64,000 bases of DNA from assembly GCA_024278955.1 (NCBI GenBank), contig JAJRSE010000002.1, positions 186,001 through 250,000 of the forward strand. The letters are read 5' to 3'. Both the position numbers and the translations under genes were made by a program. Source of the stretch: Planctomycetota bacterium. GTDB taxonomy: Bacteria; Planctomycetota; Planctomycetia; Pirellulales; Lacipirellulaceae. Under the pieces are notes generated by a model that saw nothing but the letters and a program-made list of their open reading frames with translations, did no database searches and had not been told where the DNA came from. Each line of letters opens with the position of its first letter. The first letter of the stretch is position 1. This document shows positions 43,249-51,832 of the stretch, piece by piece.

Positions 43249-43854
43249 ATGAGCATAGTTTCTTTTGACGACTCGATTCTAGATCGGATGGTGCTTGCCG
43301 TGGAAAAAGTGCGCGATCGTCTTAGACGAACCACAAAAACCCTAGATGCGGCAGGTATCCGTTACGCGGTTGTCGGTGGCAACGCCGTGGCTGCATGGGT
43401 TGCAAAAATTGATTCCGCAGCGGTACGAAATACCCAAGATGTCGACATCTTGATCGACCGTGAAGATCTTGATGCGGCAAAAAAAGCACTCGGAGCCGCA
43501 GGCTTCATCTATCGTCACGTCAAGAGCATCGACATGTTTCTTGATGGGCCAAAAGCCAAAGCACGCGATGCGGTGCATGTAATTTTTGCTAACGAAAAAG
43601 TTCGACCTGAGAGTCTTGCTCCTTCGCCGGGTATGTCGGAAACCGAAAGTGTCAAAACGGAATCGACTGGAAGTTTTTCGGTCGTGTCGCTCGAAGCCTT
43701 GGTGCGAATGAAGCTCACAGCATTTCGACGTAAGGATCAAGTTCACCTGCTCGACATGATCGACGTTGGGCTTATTGACGAAAGTTGGCCTGTGAAATAT
43801 GCCTCGGAGCTAGGGCAGCGGCTGCAACAATTGCTAGACGATCCCGACGGGTAA
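43249..43854 (+). CDS. Nucleotidyltransferase-like protein (DUF/AbiEii-type fold)
   Basis: A 201-residue protein with a polymerase-beta-like core: GIRYAVVGGNAVAAWVAKID (GG-x-A/S motif) then RNTQDVDILIDREDLDAAKK, giving an x-D-x-D metal pair. A charged C-terminal part includes LVRMKLTAFRRKDQVHLLDM. This matches nucleotidyltransferases of the AbiEii/orphan-antitoxin type found next to toxins, but no toxin gene sits beside it here. Its role is unknown. GTG at 43228 is an in-frame alternative start; ATG at 43249 has GAAGG 8 bases upstream. Confidence 0.75.
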   Translation: MSIVSFDDSILDRMVLAVEKVRDRLRRTTKTLDAAGIRYAVVGGNAVAAWVAKIDSAAVRNTQDVDILIDREDLDAAKKALGAAGFIYRHVKSIDMFLDGPKAKARDAVHVIFANEKVRPESLAPSPGMSETESVKTESTGSFSVVSLEALVRMKLTAFRRKDQVHLLDMIDVGLIDESWPVKYASELGQRLQQLLDDPDG

Positions 43855-43882
43855 GTCGCGCTCGCGGTGGTAACTGCCCGAA

Positions 43883-44449
43883 TTAGGCCCGCCTTGTGCG
43901 ATGTTGCATGTAGGTCAAAGCAATGAAATCGTAGAATCCGTGGGCAACCATCGGCGCGATGAGGTCGCCATAGGCCATCGCAAGCCACCCAAAGTAGAGC
44001 CCCACCGCCGTCGCGCCGAGGAAATAGAGGAGCGACATCGCGTGGACCAGGCCAAAGAGCAAGCTCACAACCCCGATCGCAATCAGCGGATGAAACCAAG
44101 AGGCGAGCAAGGGCTGTAATGCCCCTCGAAAGAGCAATTCTTCCCCTACCCCGGCCGCTAGCGAGATAAGTGCTAACTCGAGCCAGCTGCTTTTGGCGAA
44201 AAGCATTCGGACAATCGCCTCGGTTTGGTGCCTCAAGTCGACCAGGGGAGACCACCGGCTGAGCGTAAGCACCATAAGCATGGCCAGCAGCGGGAAAGTG
44301 GCGATCAAGCCCCGTTCGAGAGCAACGGGAGTCACCACTAATAGCGAAGAAAGCGGGACCCCTCCCCCCCATGCGAGAAAGACCCCGAGAAAACCGAGTC
44401 CTGTTTCAAAGAGTATAGCCAGCCCAAAAGTACGTGCGCTAGATTCCAT
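43883..44449 (-). CDS. CPBP family intramembrane metalloprotease
   Basis: A 188-residue multi-pass membrane protein with the CPBP (Abi/CAAX-protease) motifs. Motif 1 is GVGEELLFRGALQPLL, motif 2 is VVSLLFGLVHAMSLLYF and motif 3 is APMVAHGFYDFIAL. The Glu pair and the two His residues would form the metal site. Family members cleave substrates within the membrane, or act in bacteriocin immunity; the substrate here is unknown. About five hydrophobic segments are visible. The short gap to the nucleotidyltransferase-like gene (28 bases, convergent) is notable only as a tight fit. Confidence 0.85.
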   Translation of the reverse strand: MESSARTFGLAILFETGLGFLGVFLAWGGGVPLSSLLVVTPVALERGLIATFPLLAMLMVLTLSRWSPLVDLRHQTEAIVRMLFAKSSWLELALISLAAGVGEELLFRGALQPLLASWFHPLIAIGVVSLLFGLVHAMSLLYFLGATAVGLYFGWLAMAYGDLIAPMVAHGFYDFIALTYMQHRTRRA

Positions 44450-44583
44450 AAGAGGGCTTGTTTTTCACGAAATTCTAGGGTTTTAGCAAATCTTCGGGAG
44501 GACCATTCTCGGTCGCCACCTTGACGATAGCAAGAACAGCAATTAGATTATCTGGCTTCGATTTAGCTCGCTAAGACTATACC

Positions 44584-44734
44584 CCGGCGTCGCGTTCGTT
44601 GGAACAACGTCGGGGCCCGTTGAACTAACTTCCGCGGGTTTCTCCCCCTCTGCTCACTTGCCTGTCCAGCGGTCAGGCCCGGAAAGCAGCTTCGGGGCGA
44701 ATTTACGAAACACGTTGCCGTGTTTCGACGCCGG
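44584..44734 (+). ncRNA. Candidate structured RNA with an SRP-like motif
   Basis: The interval upstream of ppdK has no ORF but holds GGTCAGGCCCGGAAAGCAGC at 44671-44690, which resembles the SRP RNA apical motif (GGUCAGG, GGAA loop, AGCAGC). The bases that should close the GGAA loop are not complementary. Ends 44584-44592 and 44726-44734 are perfectly complementary over 9 bp. Internal hairpins CGTTG-GAA-CAACG (44597-44609) and CGAAACACG-TTGC-CGTGTTTCG (44706-44727) are also visible, the latter overlapping the end pairing. 4.5S RNA is one reading, not a firm call. Confidence 0.35.
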
Positions 44735-44788
44735 ACCGATATTCTCAACTCATAGCCGCAAATGTGTCGGCAGAAGGACTGATAAAGC

Positions 44789-47449
44789 ATGGCCAAAAAA
44801 GCCTCCCGCAAAACCAAGATGACCTACTACTTCGGCAAAACAAAAACCGAAGGCGACGGAAAAAAGAAACAGCTACTCGGCGGCAAAGGGGCAAATCTTG
44901 CCGAAATGACCAGCATCGGCCTGCCAGTCCCTCCCGGCTTCACCATCACGACCGAAGTTTGCGACCTCTACTACAAGAGCAAGAAGAAGCTGCCAAGCGG
45001 CTTAATGGAGGCAGTCAACAAAAATATCCGAATGCTCGAAAAGGAGCTGGGCAAAAAGTTTGGCGATATCAAATCGCCCCTGCTGCTCTCGGTTCGCTCC
45101 GGTGCAGCGGTTTCGATGCCCGGCATGATGAATACGATTCTCAACTTGGGCCTCAACGACGAATCGGTGGTGGGCCTCGCGAACGAAACAGGCAACGACC
45201 GCTTTGCCTACGATGCGTATCGCCGGCTGATCAACATGTACGGCGACGTCGTTTGCGAAGTCGACCATCATTTATTCGAGCAAGCTTTCGATAAAATCAA
45301 GAAAAAGTATCGTGCCGCTGAGGACAACGACGTGCCGGTAGAAGGCATGATTGAGCTTTGCGAAGCTTACAAGCGAGTCTTCCGTAAGCACTTCGGCAAG
45401 CCTTTCCCGCAAGACCCGCTCAAGCAGCTCGAAATGGCCGTCGAGGCCGTGTTCCGCAGCTGGATGCAATCGCGAGCGATTCGCTACCGCCAGGTAGAAA
45501 ATATTACGGGTTTGTTGGGTACCGCGGTCAATGTCCAGTCGATGGTTTTTGGCAACATGGGCGACGATTCGGGAACCGGCGTAGCGTTCACTCGCGATCC
45601 TTCGACGGGCCAGAACAAGTTTTATGGCGAGTTTCTTATCAACGCCCAGGGCGAAGACGTCGTGGCCGGCATCCGTACGCCGCAGCCTGTCGAGAAGATG
45701 CCCAAGTGGAATAAGAAGATCTACCAGCAGCTTTTGAAGATCAAAGACAAGCTCGAAAAACATTATCGCGACGTCCAGGACATCGAGTTCACGATCGAAC
45801 GCGGCAAACTCTACATGCTGCAAACACGCAACGGCAAGCGAACCGGTGCCGCCGCAGTGAAGATTGCTTGCGACATGGTCAAAGAAAAGCTGATCTCCGA
45901 AAAGCAGGCGATCTTGAGCATTCCTGCCGGCGACCTGACCCAGCTGCTGCTGCCTAGCTTTGCTCCATCCGCTAAAAAGTCGGCGACCGTGCTCACACGC
46001 GGCTTACCTGCTTCGCCAGGAGCTGCGTTCGGCAAGCCCGCTTTCACAGCAGCCGAAGCAGTCGAGCGTACGCTCGCGGGCGAGAAAGTATTGCTTGTTC
46101 GCAAAGAAACCAATCCTGAAGACATCGATGGAATGCACTCGGCTGCTGGTATTCTGACCAGCACAGGCGGAATGACGAGCCATGCAGCGGTGGTTGCCCG
46201 GGGTTGGGGACGCTGTTGTGTTGCAGGTGCTGGCGAGATTCATATCGACGCAAAGGCGCGAAAGCTCAAAGTGGGAGGTAAGACTTACACCCACAAAGAC
46301 GTGCTCTCGATCGATGGCTCAACCGGCGAGGTAATGCTCGGGGAGATTGCAACTCAATCGCCAAAACTTTCGAGCGATTTCAGTACGATCATGAAGCTCA
46401 GCGACAAGTTCCGAAAGATGCTTGTTCGCACCAATGCCGATACCCCCGAAGATGCCAAACGGGCCCGCGACTTTGGCGCCCAAGGCATCGGCCTTTGTCG
46501 TACCGAACACATGTTCTTCGAAGGCGATCGGATCATGGCCATGCGAGAAATGATTTTGGCCGAAAATCTCGAAGATCGTAAAGAAGCTCTCACCAAGTTG
46601 CTGCCGACTCAGCGAAAAGATTTCATCGGCATCTTTACCGCGATGAAAGGGTTGCCGGTAACGATTCGCCTGTTAGATCCGCCCCTGCACGAGTTCCTTC
46701 CGCATGACGACAAGAGCCAAGCCGAGATGGCAAGCCGGATGGGCGTCAAGCGTTCGGTGGTGAAAAACCGTGTGCAGTCGCTCCATGAAATGAACCCCAT
46801 GCTCGGCCATCGGGGCTGCCGACTGGCGGTCACCTATCCTGAGATTCTCGACATGCAGGTCACCGCGATTACCGAAGCGGTAATCGCCTGCAAGAAGAAA
46901 AAGGTCGACGCCCAAGCCGAAATTATGATCCCGTTGATCGGCACGGCTTCAGAGCTTCGATTGCTTGGCGACCGGGTACGAAAAGTGATGGACGAAGTCA
47001 AAGTGGCCAAGAAATTCTCTGGCAAGCTCAACATCCTTGTCGGAACCATGATCGAGATTCCTCGCGCTGCTCTTACGGCCAACGAAATTGGCGAGCTGGC
47101 CGATTTCTTCAGCTTTGGCACCAACGACCTAACGCAAATGACGTTTGGCTACAGCCGCGACGATATCAACACCTTTTTGCCCGACTACTTGAACGAAGAA
47201 ATCCTTCTTCGCGATCCCTTTGAATCACTCGACGTATCAGGCGTAGGCCAGCTCGTCGAGATGGGCGTGAAGAAAGGCCGTTCGGTGAAGAGCAAGCTCA
47301 AGTGTGGCATCTGCGGCGAACATGGCGGCGATCCCGATTCAATCGATTTCTGCCATCAAGTCGGACTCGACTACGTTTCGTGTAGCCCATTCCGAGTACC
47401 CATCGCTCGCCTCGCAGCAGCCCAGGCGGCTTTGAGAAACGGCAAGTAG
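44789..47449 (+). CDS. ppdK: Pyruvate, phosphate dikinase
   Basis: An 886-residue PPDK, interconverting pyruvate, ATP and phosphate with PEP, AMP and pyrophosphate. The N-terminal nucleotide-binding part has LLGGKGANLAEMTSIGLPVP, PPGFTITTEVC and the ATP-grasp region SVRSGAAVSMPGMMNTILNL. The swivelling phosphohistidine domain has the motif GGMTSHAAVVARGWGRCCVA. The C-terminal TIM barrel has GLCRTEHMFF and FFSFGTNDLTQMTFGYSRDD. The length is standard. A strong terminator follows. The gene is long, single and well-preserved. Central carbon metabolism (gluconeogenesis) is the likely role. Confidence 0.97.
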   Translation: MAKKASRKTKMTYYFGKTKTEGDGKKKQLLGGKGANLAEMTSIGLPVPPGFTITTEVCDLYYKSKKKLPSGLMEAVNKNIRMLEKELGKKFGDIKSPLLLSVRSGAAVSMPGMMNTILNLGLNDESVVGLANETGNDRFAYDAYRRLINMYGDVVCEVDHHLFEQAFDKIKKKYRAAEDNDVPVEGMIELCEAYKRVFRKHFGKPFPQDPLKQLEMAVEAVFRSWMQSRAIRYRQVENITGLLGTAVNVQSMVFGNMGDDSGTGVAFTRDPSTGQNKFYGEFLINAQGEDVVAGIRTPQPVEKMPKWNKKIYQQLLKIKDKLEKHYRDVQDIEFTIERGKLYMLQTRNGKRTGAAAVKIACDMVKEKLISEKQAILSIPAGDLTQLLLPSFAPSAKKSATVLTRGLPASPGAAFGKPAFTAAEAVERTLAGEKVLLVRKETNPEDIDGMHSAAGILTSTGGMTSHAAVVARGWGRCCVAGAGEIHIDAKARKLKVGGKTYTHKDVLSIDGSTGEVMLGEIATQSPKLSSDFSTIMKLSDKFRKMLVRTNADTPEDAKRARDFGAQGIGLCRTEHMFFEGDRIMAMREMILAENLEDRKEALTKLLPTQRKDFIGIFTAMKGLPVTIRLLDPPLHEFLPHDDKSQAEMASRMGVKRSVVKNRVQSLHEMNPMLGHRGCRLAVTYPEILDMQVTAITEAVIACKKKKVDAQAEIMIPLIGTASELRLLGDRVRKVMDEVKVAKKFSGKLNILVGTMIEIPRAALTANEIGELADFFSFGTNDLTQMTFGYSRDDINTFLPDYLNEEILLRDPFESLDVSGVGQLVEMGVKKGRSVKSKLKCGICGEHGGDPDSIDFCHQVGLDYVSCSPFRVPIARLAAAQAALRNGK

Positions 47450-47483
47450 TTTTTTGCCGACGCTCGAAAATTGCAATGACAAC

Positions 47484-47516
47484 AAAGCCCGGGGATTGCA
47501 TCCCCGGGCTTTTTTT
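47484..47516 (+). terminator. Intrinsic terminator after ppdK
   Basis: A perfect 13-bp stem (AAAGCCCGGGGAT paired with ATCCCCGGGCTTT, loop TGC) is followed by seven T. It resembles two further hairpins at 49081-49112 and 50375-50410. Confidence 0.95.
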
Positions 47517-47553
47517 GGGGAAGCGAGAGCAGCACCTGGCAACGGCTCTGAGT

Positions 47554-48420
47554 TTAACCGGCCATACGGCGGGTTTCTGTTTCGGAAGAAACTTTGTCTA
47601 GCTCGTCGACTGCCGGGTGCAGGCGTAGCTCGACACGTGGCGGGCTGCGGCGTTCCTGCACAAAGCCCCGTTGTCCGCCTTGGAAAAATTCGGCAAACTC
47701 AGTCGCGACGCCTTGGGTAAACTGCTCTTTCAGTGCAGCGATCGTTTCGCGAAACGTCGTTCCTTGGCGGTAGATTACCCGGTAGGCAGCTTTCAGGTCG
47801 AGAACTTCTTGTCGATCGAATCCGGCCCGGCGCAAGCCGACGCTGTTAAGCCCAACGATTAGTGCGGTAGCGCCATCGGTCAGCACGAAGGGCGGAATGT
47901 CTTGGACGACTTTCGTGCAGCCACCGACCATCGAAAGCCGCCCAATTCGGCAGAACTGATGCACAGCCGCGTTGCCACCCAAGCAAGCCCGGTCGCCCAC
48001 TTCCACATGCCCACCTAGCATGACGCCATTGGTGAGAACCACCCGATTGCCCACTCGGCAATCGTGAGCCACATGGGCACCGACCATCAAGAAGCAATCG
48101 TCGCCGATCGAGGTAATGGCATCCTGGTGCATGGCCCGGTGTACGGTCGTATGCTCGCGAAAAACGTTTCGCTCGCCAATCACGACCGTTCCCAACTCAG
48201 ACTGAGGGTTTGCGTGTTGCGGCAAGCCACCCAGCACAGCTCCCTCATACACAGTCGAGTCACATCCCAATGAGGTTCCCGAGCGGATGGTCACATGAGC
48301 CATCAAACGGCATCGGTCGGCGATTTGGGTATCTTCCTCAATAATTGCGTAGGGGCCGATTTCGACATCAGCACCAAGTTCTGCTTTTGAACTAACAATC
48401 GCTGTTGGGTGGATCTTCAC
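47554..48420 (-). CDS. lpxA: Acyl-ACP--UDP-N-acetylglucosamine O-acyltransferase
   Basis: A 288-residue LpxA, the first committed enzyme of lipid A synthesis. The left-handed beta-helix hexad repeats start KIHPTAIVSSKAELGADVEI and continue with IGPYAIIEEDTQIADRCRL. VFREHTTVHRAMHQDAITSI and CFLMVGAHVAHDCRVGNRVV include the catalytic His. FLSEIECR-like parts in FDRQEVLDLKAAYRVIYRQG form the C-terminal helical domain. The start is GTG. Presence of LpxA implies an outer membrane with lipid A, as in other planctomycetes. Confidence 0.94.
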   Translation of the reverse strand: MKIHPTAIVSSKAELGADVEIGPYAIIEEDTQIADRCRLMAHVTIRSGTSLGCDSTVYEGAVLGGLPQHANPQSELGTVVIGERNVFREHTTVHRAMHQDAITSIGDDCFLMVGAHVAHDCRVGNRVVLTNGVMLGGHVEVGDRACLGGNAAVHQFCRIGRLSMVGGCTKVVQDIPPFVLTDGATALIVGLNSVGLRRAGFDRQEVLDLKAAYRVIYRQGTTFRETIAALKEQFTQGVATEFAEFFQGGQRGFVQERRSPPRVELRLHPAVDELDKVSSETETRRMAG

Positions 48421-48707
48421 AGTGAGTCCTCAGTTATCGGCGGGGTCGCGTCGGCAGCATCAACAGCCGTCCACGCGGTGTGGGCCCAAGATACAAGATA
48501 GGGTCTCCCGTGGGCCGCTAGCGATGTTATCGGATAAACCTTTTGTGACGGCTTAGAGTTAGCTTGCGAGTCGCTCGATTTACCCGAGCTTGCCTAAACT
48601 TACATCGGATGCAATAGTGCTAGCACGGACGGTGCGGGTGGCTCTCGTATGCAGTAAAATCACAGGAATACCAAAGACAAATAGAAACCAAAAAGGAAAT
48701 TTCCGAG

Positions 48708-49046
48708 ATGTCTGACGTAGTAAAATTGTACGACGAAGCTGACAAATTGAAGGACGAGGGCAAGCTCGACGAAGCGGTTGCCAAGCTGGAAGAAGCACTC
48801 GAAGCCGATGCGAGTTACGCATTGGCTCATTCTGCACTGGCAGTCGTCCAACAACGACTTGGCAAGCACGAAGAAGCAGTCGCCCACGCACAGAAGGCGG
48901 CAGAGCTTGAGCCTAGCGATCCGTTTAGCTTTACCGCGCTGAGCGTCACCTTCCAGCGAGCTTACGCTGGAACCAACAACCAAGACTACATCCGACTAGC
49001 AGAAGATGCGATGGAACGTAGCCGCCAGCTAAGCCAGGGATTGTAG
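48708..49046 (+). CDS. Small TPR-repeat protein
   Basis: A 112-residue soluble protein made of about two and a half tetratricopeptide repeats: LYDEADKLKDEGKLDEAVAK, LEEALEADASYALAHSALAV and HEEAVAHAQKAAELEPSDPF, closing with LAEDAMERSRQLSQGL. TPR proteins are protein-binding scaffolds, so the partner is unknown. Its ATG follows GGAAATTTCCGAG. It is convergent with the DUF3467 gene, across a bidirectional terminator. Confidence 0.8.
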   Translation: MSDVVKLYDEADKLKDEGKLDEAVAKLEEALEADASYALAHSALAVVQQRLGKHEEAVAHAQKAAELEPSDPFSFTALSVTFQRAYAGTNNQDYIRLAEDAMERSRQLSQGL

Positions 49047-49080
49047 CAACGCAAATCGGCGAATCGCCATTGGAAACGAA

Positions 49081-49112
49081 AAAAGCCCTGGGATCGCAAT
49101 CCCAGGGCTTTT
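49081..49112 (+). terminator. Bidirectional terminator between convergent genes
   Basis: AAAAGCCCTGGGAT (49081-49094) pairs perfectly with ATCCCAGGGCTTTT (49099-49112) across loop CGCA. T-runs on both strands suit termination of both the TPR gene and the DUF3467 gene. Confidence 0.93.
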
Positions 49113-49148
49113 GCAGTATTCAGAGTACGCGTCGTTTCACAGCAAACA

Positions 49149-49514
49149 CTACGCTTGTGGTTTCGCAATAACTCGCTTTTGTACGTCGGTTTCCAGCGGG
49201 CCAAAAGCTTGCTCGTGGCGCTGAACCGAAAGGTGCAATGCGTGCAACATGCGTTTGGCCGTGTAGTAATTGGTGACGATTCGCTGAGAAACTTTCACAG
49301 GCTCGGTCGGGACGCCAAAGGGCTGGGAGTTGAGCCCGAAGTCGATGATCAACTCTTCCGGCGTGCCAGTAACCCGGCAAAAGTTCGCGTACGAGCAAAT
49401 TGCGTTGGAGTCGTCCACTTGCACGCGGTTCGCTTGCTGTTGGGCCGCATCACCACTTGCAGCTGCGCCTTCTTTTTTTGGTTGCTTAGGAGCTTCGGTC
49501 TTTTCGTCAGCCAT
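49149..49514 (-). CDS. DUF3467 domain protein
   Basis: A 121-residue protein. The charged, Ala/Gln-rich first 30 residues are followed by the DUF3467 core VQVDDSNAICSYANFCRVTG, TPEELIIDFGLNSQPFG and VSQRIVTNYYTAKRMLHALH. Family function is not known to me; members are common in planctomycetes and cyanobacteria. No membrane segment or catalytic motif is seen. The start ATG at 49514 has no strong SD, but it begins at the natural edge of the family. Confidence 0.78.
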   Translation of the reverse strand: MADEKTEAPKQPKKEGAAASGDAAQQQANRVQVDDSNAICSYANFCRVTGTPEELIIDFGLNSQPFGVPTEPVKVSQRIVTNYYTAKRMLHALHLSVQRHEQAFGPLETDVQKRVIAKPQA

Positions 49515-49657
49515 GGGGAATTCTCCGCTAGGATTGAATTTTCGTGAAAAAATAAGACCCCGACGGCGTCGGGAGTGAATCGTTTTTTTCCTGCGTTCCG
49601 AGCACTTAGCTTAGGCGAGAACCAGCTAGCACGCCACACTAACGCTAAATTCCTACG

Positions 49658-50326
49658 CTAAGTTCCTAAGTCGGAATCGGCAGGAACCACACTGAGAATG
49701 ACACTTTCTGCCTCGGTTCCGGGCGTGAGATAAGTGGCGGCCTTGCGCAATTGGCGGCCTTTGAGCAATCCACGGTGCCGGGCTTCGCCACGTTCCTCGG
49801 GCCAGCGTTGACCCTTAATCAGTAAGAGTCGGTCGAAGGCCGTCCAATGGGGTTCGACCCAAACTAAAATTTTTGACAACGAAGCCACTGCCCTGGCGAC
49901 CAAGGTGTCGAACGTCCGCAGCTCCAAGACTTCTTCTGATCGGCAGGCAAAGACTTCGACCGGCAGCTGCAACTCTTCGACAATCGCCTGGACCACCCGA
50001 GCCTTTTTCTGTGTCGATTCGCAAACCTTCACTTTAAGGTCGGGTCGGCAGATCGCCAGAATAAGCCCCGGCACTCCGCCCCCGGTGCCGATGTCGAGCA
50101 CCCGCTCGCCCTGTTCGAGTAGTTTGCCCAGTTCGAGGCTATCGACCACATCGCGGGCAACGAACTTCTCAAACGTCGTGTGCCGGGTGAGATTCAATTG
50201 CTCGTTCCAGCGCCAAAGCGCCGCTCGATAGCGGTCGAGCAATTCGAGACGCTCGGGTTCAAGCTCAATACCTGCTTGGAGTATTGCCTGCGACAAATTT
50301 TCGGGGGGTTGCGGATCGTGGTTCAA
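49658..50326 (-). CDS. rsmG: 16S rRNA (guanine(527)-N7)-methyltransferase RsmG
   Basis: A 222-residue SAM-dependent methyltransferase that modifies G527 of 16S rRNA. The SAM loop reads ERVLDIGTGGGVPGLILAIC, followed by VKVCESTQKKARVVQAIVEE and TFDTLVARAVASLSKILVWV. NLTRHTTFEKFVARDVVDSL upstream is typical RsmG. A TTG at 50326 is taken as start because the longer frame, to 50422, would translate a perfect hairpin and lies ahead of the domain. It is divergent from truB. Confidence 0.88.
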   Translation of the reverse strand: MNHDPQPPENLSQAILQAGIELEPERLELLDRYRAALWRWNEQLNLTRHTTFEKFVARDVVDSLELGKLLEQGERVLDIGTGGGVPGLILAICRPDLKVKVCESTQKKARVVQAIVEELQLPVEVFACRSEEVLELRTFDTLVARAVASLSKILVWVEPHWTAFDRLLLIKGQRWPEERGEARHRGLLKGRQLRKAATYLTPGTEAESVILSVVPADSDLGT

Positions 50327-50374
50327 AGTCGGTTGCTCAAGTGGGAAAGAGAAGGGAGAATCAGATATAAGACC

Positions 50375-50410
50375 GCCGAAGCCCGGGGGTTGCAACCCCG
50401 GGCCTTCGGC
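50375..50410. repeat. Long near-perfect palindrome between rsmG and truB
   Basis: GCCGAAGCCCGGGG is paired with CCCCGGGCCTTCGGC around GTTGCAAC, with single-base bulges only. On the plus strand A-runs follow it, so it is not a normal terminator for either gene. Its core is shared with the ppdK terminator (GCCCGGGG-x-TTGCA). It sits in the divergent promoter region. Confidence 0.85.
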
Positions 50411-50433
50411 AAAAAAACACAACAGGACGATTC

Positions 50434-51309
50434 ATGTTTGGCATCCTCAACATAAATAAACCACCAGGCTGGACTTCTCGCGATGCGGTTAATCGCGTCC
50501 AGCGGCTCGTTCGCCCCGCCAAGGCGGGCCACGCAGGCACTCTCGACCCTTTAGCCACCGGCGTGCTCGTGGTGTGCCTCGGTCCCGCGACGCGCCTCAT
50601 TTCGTATGTTCAACAGATGCCGAAGTCGTACCAAGCAACTTTTTTGCTTGGTCGTAGTAGCGATAGCGAAGATACCGAAACCGAGGTGCGGGCACTCGCC
50701 TCGCCGCCCATTCCCTCGCTCGCAGAAATCGAATTGAAGCTCCCCGATTTTCTGGGGAAAATACAGCAGCGTCCGCCGGCCTACTCCGCCCTCAAAGTCG
50801 ACGGCAAACGGGCCTATCAGCTCGCCCGTGAAGGCCAAGACGTGCAGCTCACGCCGCGTCCCGTAGAAATCTACGAACTCGACGTCCTCGACTACAACTA
50901 TCCTGAACTCCAAATAAATATTCGGTGCGGCAGCGGAACCTATGTGCGGAGCTTGGGCCGAGACCTTGCCGACTCGCTCGGCACCGCGGCAGTAATGTCA
51001 GCCCTTGTCCGCACAGCAATCGGCGATTTCTCCTGCGACCATGCCCTCGATGCCGACGGTTTGACCTTGGAGAAAATCACACTCCGCCTGCAACCGGCAA
51101 GCTCCGCTGTGGTGCATCTGTCGCAAATCACGCTTGCATCAAAACAGATAGAAGAAATACGCCATGGCCGGCGCATCGCTGCGCCTGAGGAAATTGACAC
51201 CGATGCCGAAATCGCAGCATTCGACCATCAAGGAAACCTCGTGGCATTGCTCATAGAAAAAGAACCCGGTGTGCTAGGGCCATTTCGCAATTTCCCCTCG
51301 CCAGCATAA
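50434..51309 (+). CDS. truB: tRNA pseudouridine(55) synthase TruB
   Basis: A 291-residue TruB that makes pseudouridine 55 in the T-loop of tRNAs. The N-terminus MFGILNINKPPGWTSRDAVN and the catalytic motif KAGHAGTLDPLATGVLVV (Asp is the nucleophile) are decisive. RSSDSEDTETEV, RPPAYSALKVDGKRAYQLAR and CGSGTYVRSLGRDLADSLGT follow. A PUA-like C-terminal tail is present. The length is normal. Confidence 0.96.
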   Translation: MFGILNINKPPGWTSRDAVNRVQRLVRPAKAGHAGTLDPLATGVLVVCLGPATRLISYVQQMPKSYQATFLLGRSSDSEDTETEVRALASPPIPSLAEIELKLPDFLGKIQQRPPAYSALKVDGKRAYQLAREGQDVQLTPRPVEIYELDVLDYNYPELQINIRCGSGTYVRSLGRDLADSLGTAAVMSALVRTAIGDFSCDHALDADGLTLEKITLRLQPASSAVVHLSQITLASKQIEEIRHGRRIAAPEEIDTDAEIAAFDHQGNLVALLIEKEPGVLGPFRNFPSPA

Positions 51310-51832
51310 ACGTAGTTGCTTGGTTGCATTGGCTTTATAGCCGGACCGCTACGTGGTCCGAAAAAACTCGGAGGCAAGTGCACCACCGACTAATCTGGGA
51401 TGAACCAATGGGGCCTCTGCTACGTTGATAGAACTGTGTTGACAAAGCACTAGTATTCCATCGTGGCTTGGTTTTCGGGTGCCACTGCTGGGCAAGCCAG
51501 CAGTGGCACCCAACTCGAAATTTGAGCTGCGGTAGACTACTAGAGCCTAGCCAAAGTGGCATCCTGCGGATTGTGCTTACGCGCTAGGTCGTGCGAGTCG
51601 TCCGTTCCAGGTAAGGCTTTGCGCGAGTTGTCGGCAAGTTGAACTCACGGTAGGCATCGGGTCGATAACTGAGTCGGTGTCTCGACGTGCGCATCTTTTG
51701 CGCGATTTGACAGGCACTTGCCCGAGGACGGGCACCAACGGATAAACTTTGGGCACGGATGAGCCCCACGATCGGTCTGACGCATGCCATGAGGGCAAGC
51801 CCAGGCACACAACCGAGATCGTAACGGCCTCC
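51310..51832. other. Intergenic region before ftsK, containing repeat copy C
   Basis: Apart from the palindromic element at 51442-51543, I see no gene, RNA or terminator. The right half (51544-51832) is GC-rich with no ORF of recognisable composition. The ftsK promoter must lie here. Confidence 0.45.
51442..51543 (+). repeat. Dispersed palindromic element, copy C (short form)
   Basis: A single hairpin GGGTGCCACTGCTGG, loop GCAAG, CCAGCAGTGGCACCC (51478-51512) lies inside flanks matching copies A and B. The left edge is ACAAAGCACTAG (51442-51453) followed by TATTCCATCG. The right edge is GTAGACTACTAG ending at 51543. Flank order is the reverse of copy A, as in copy B, and the 20-base inner loop is missing. 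Confidence 0.9.

Noticed and set aside
50375-50410. Terminator for rsmG or truB
   Set aside because: Both genes point away from it and the T-run is on the wrong side.
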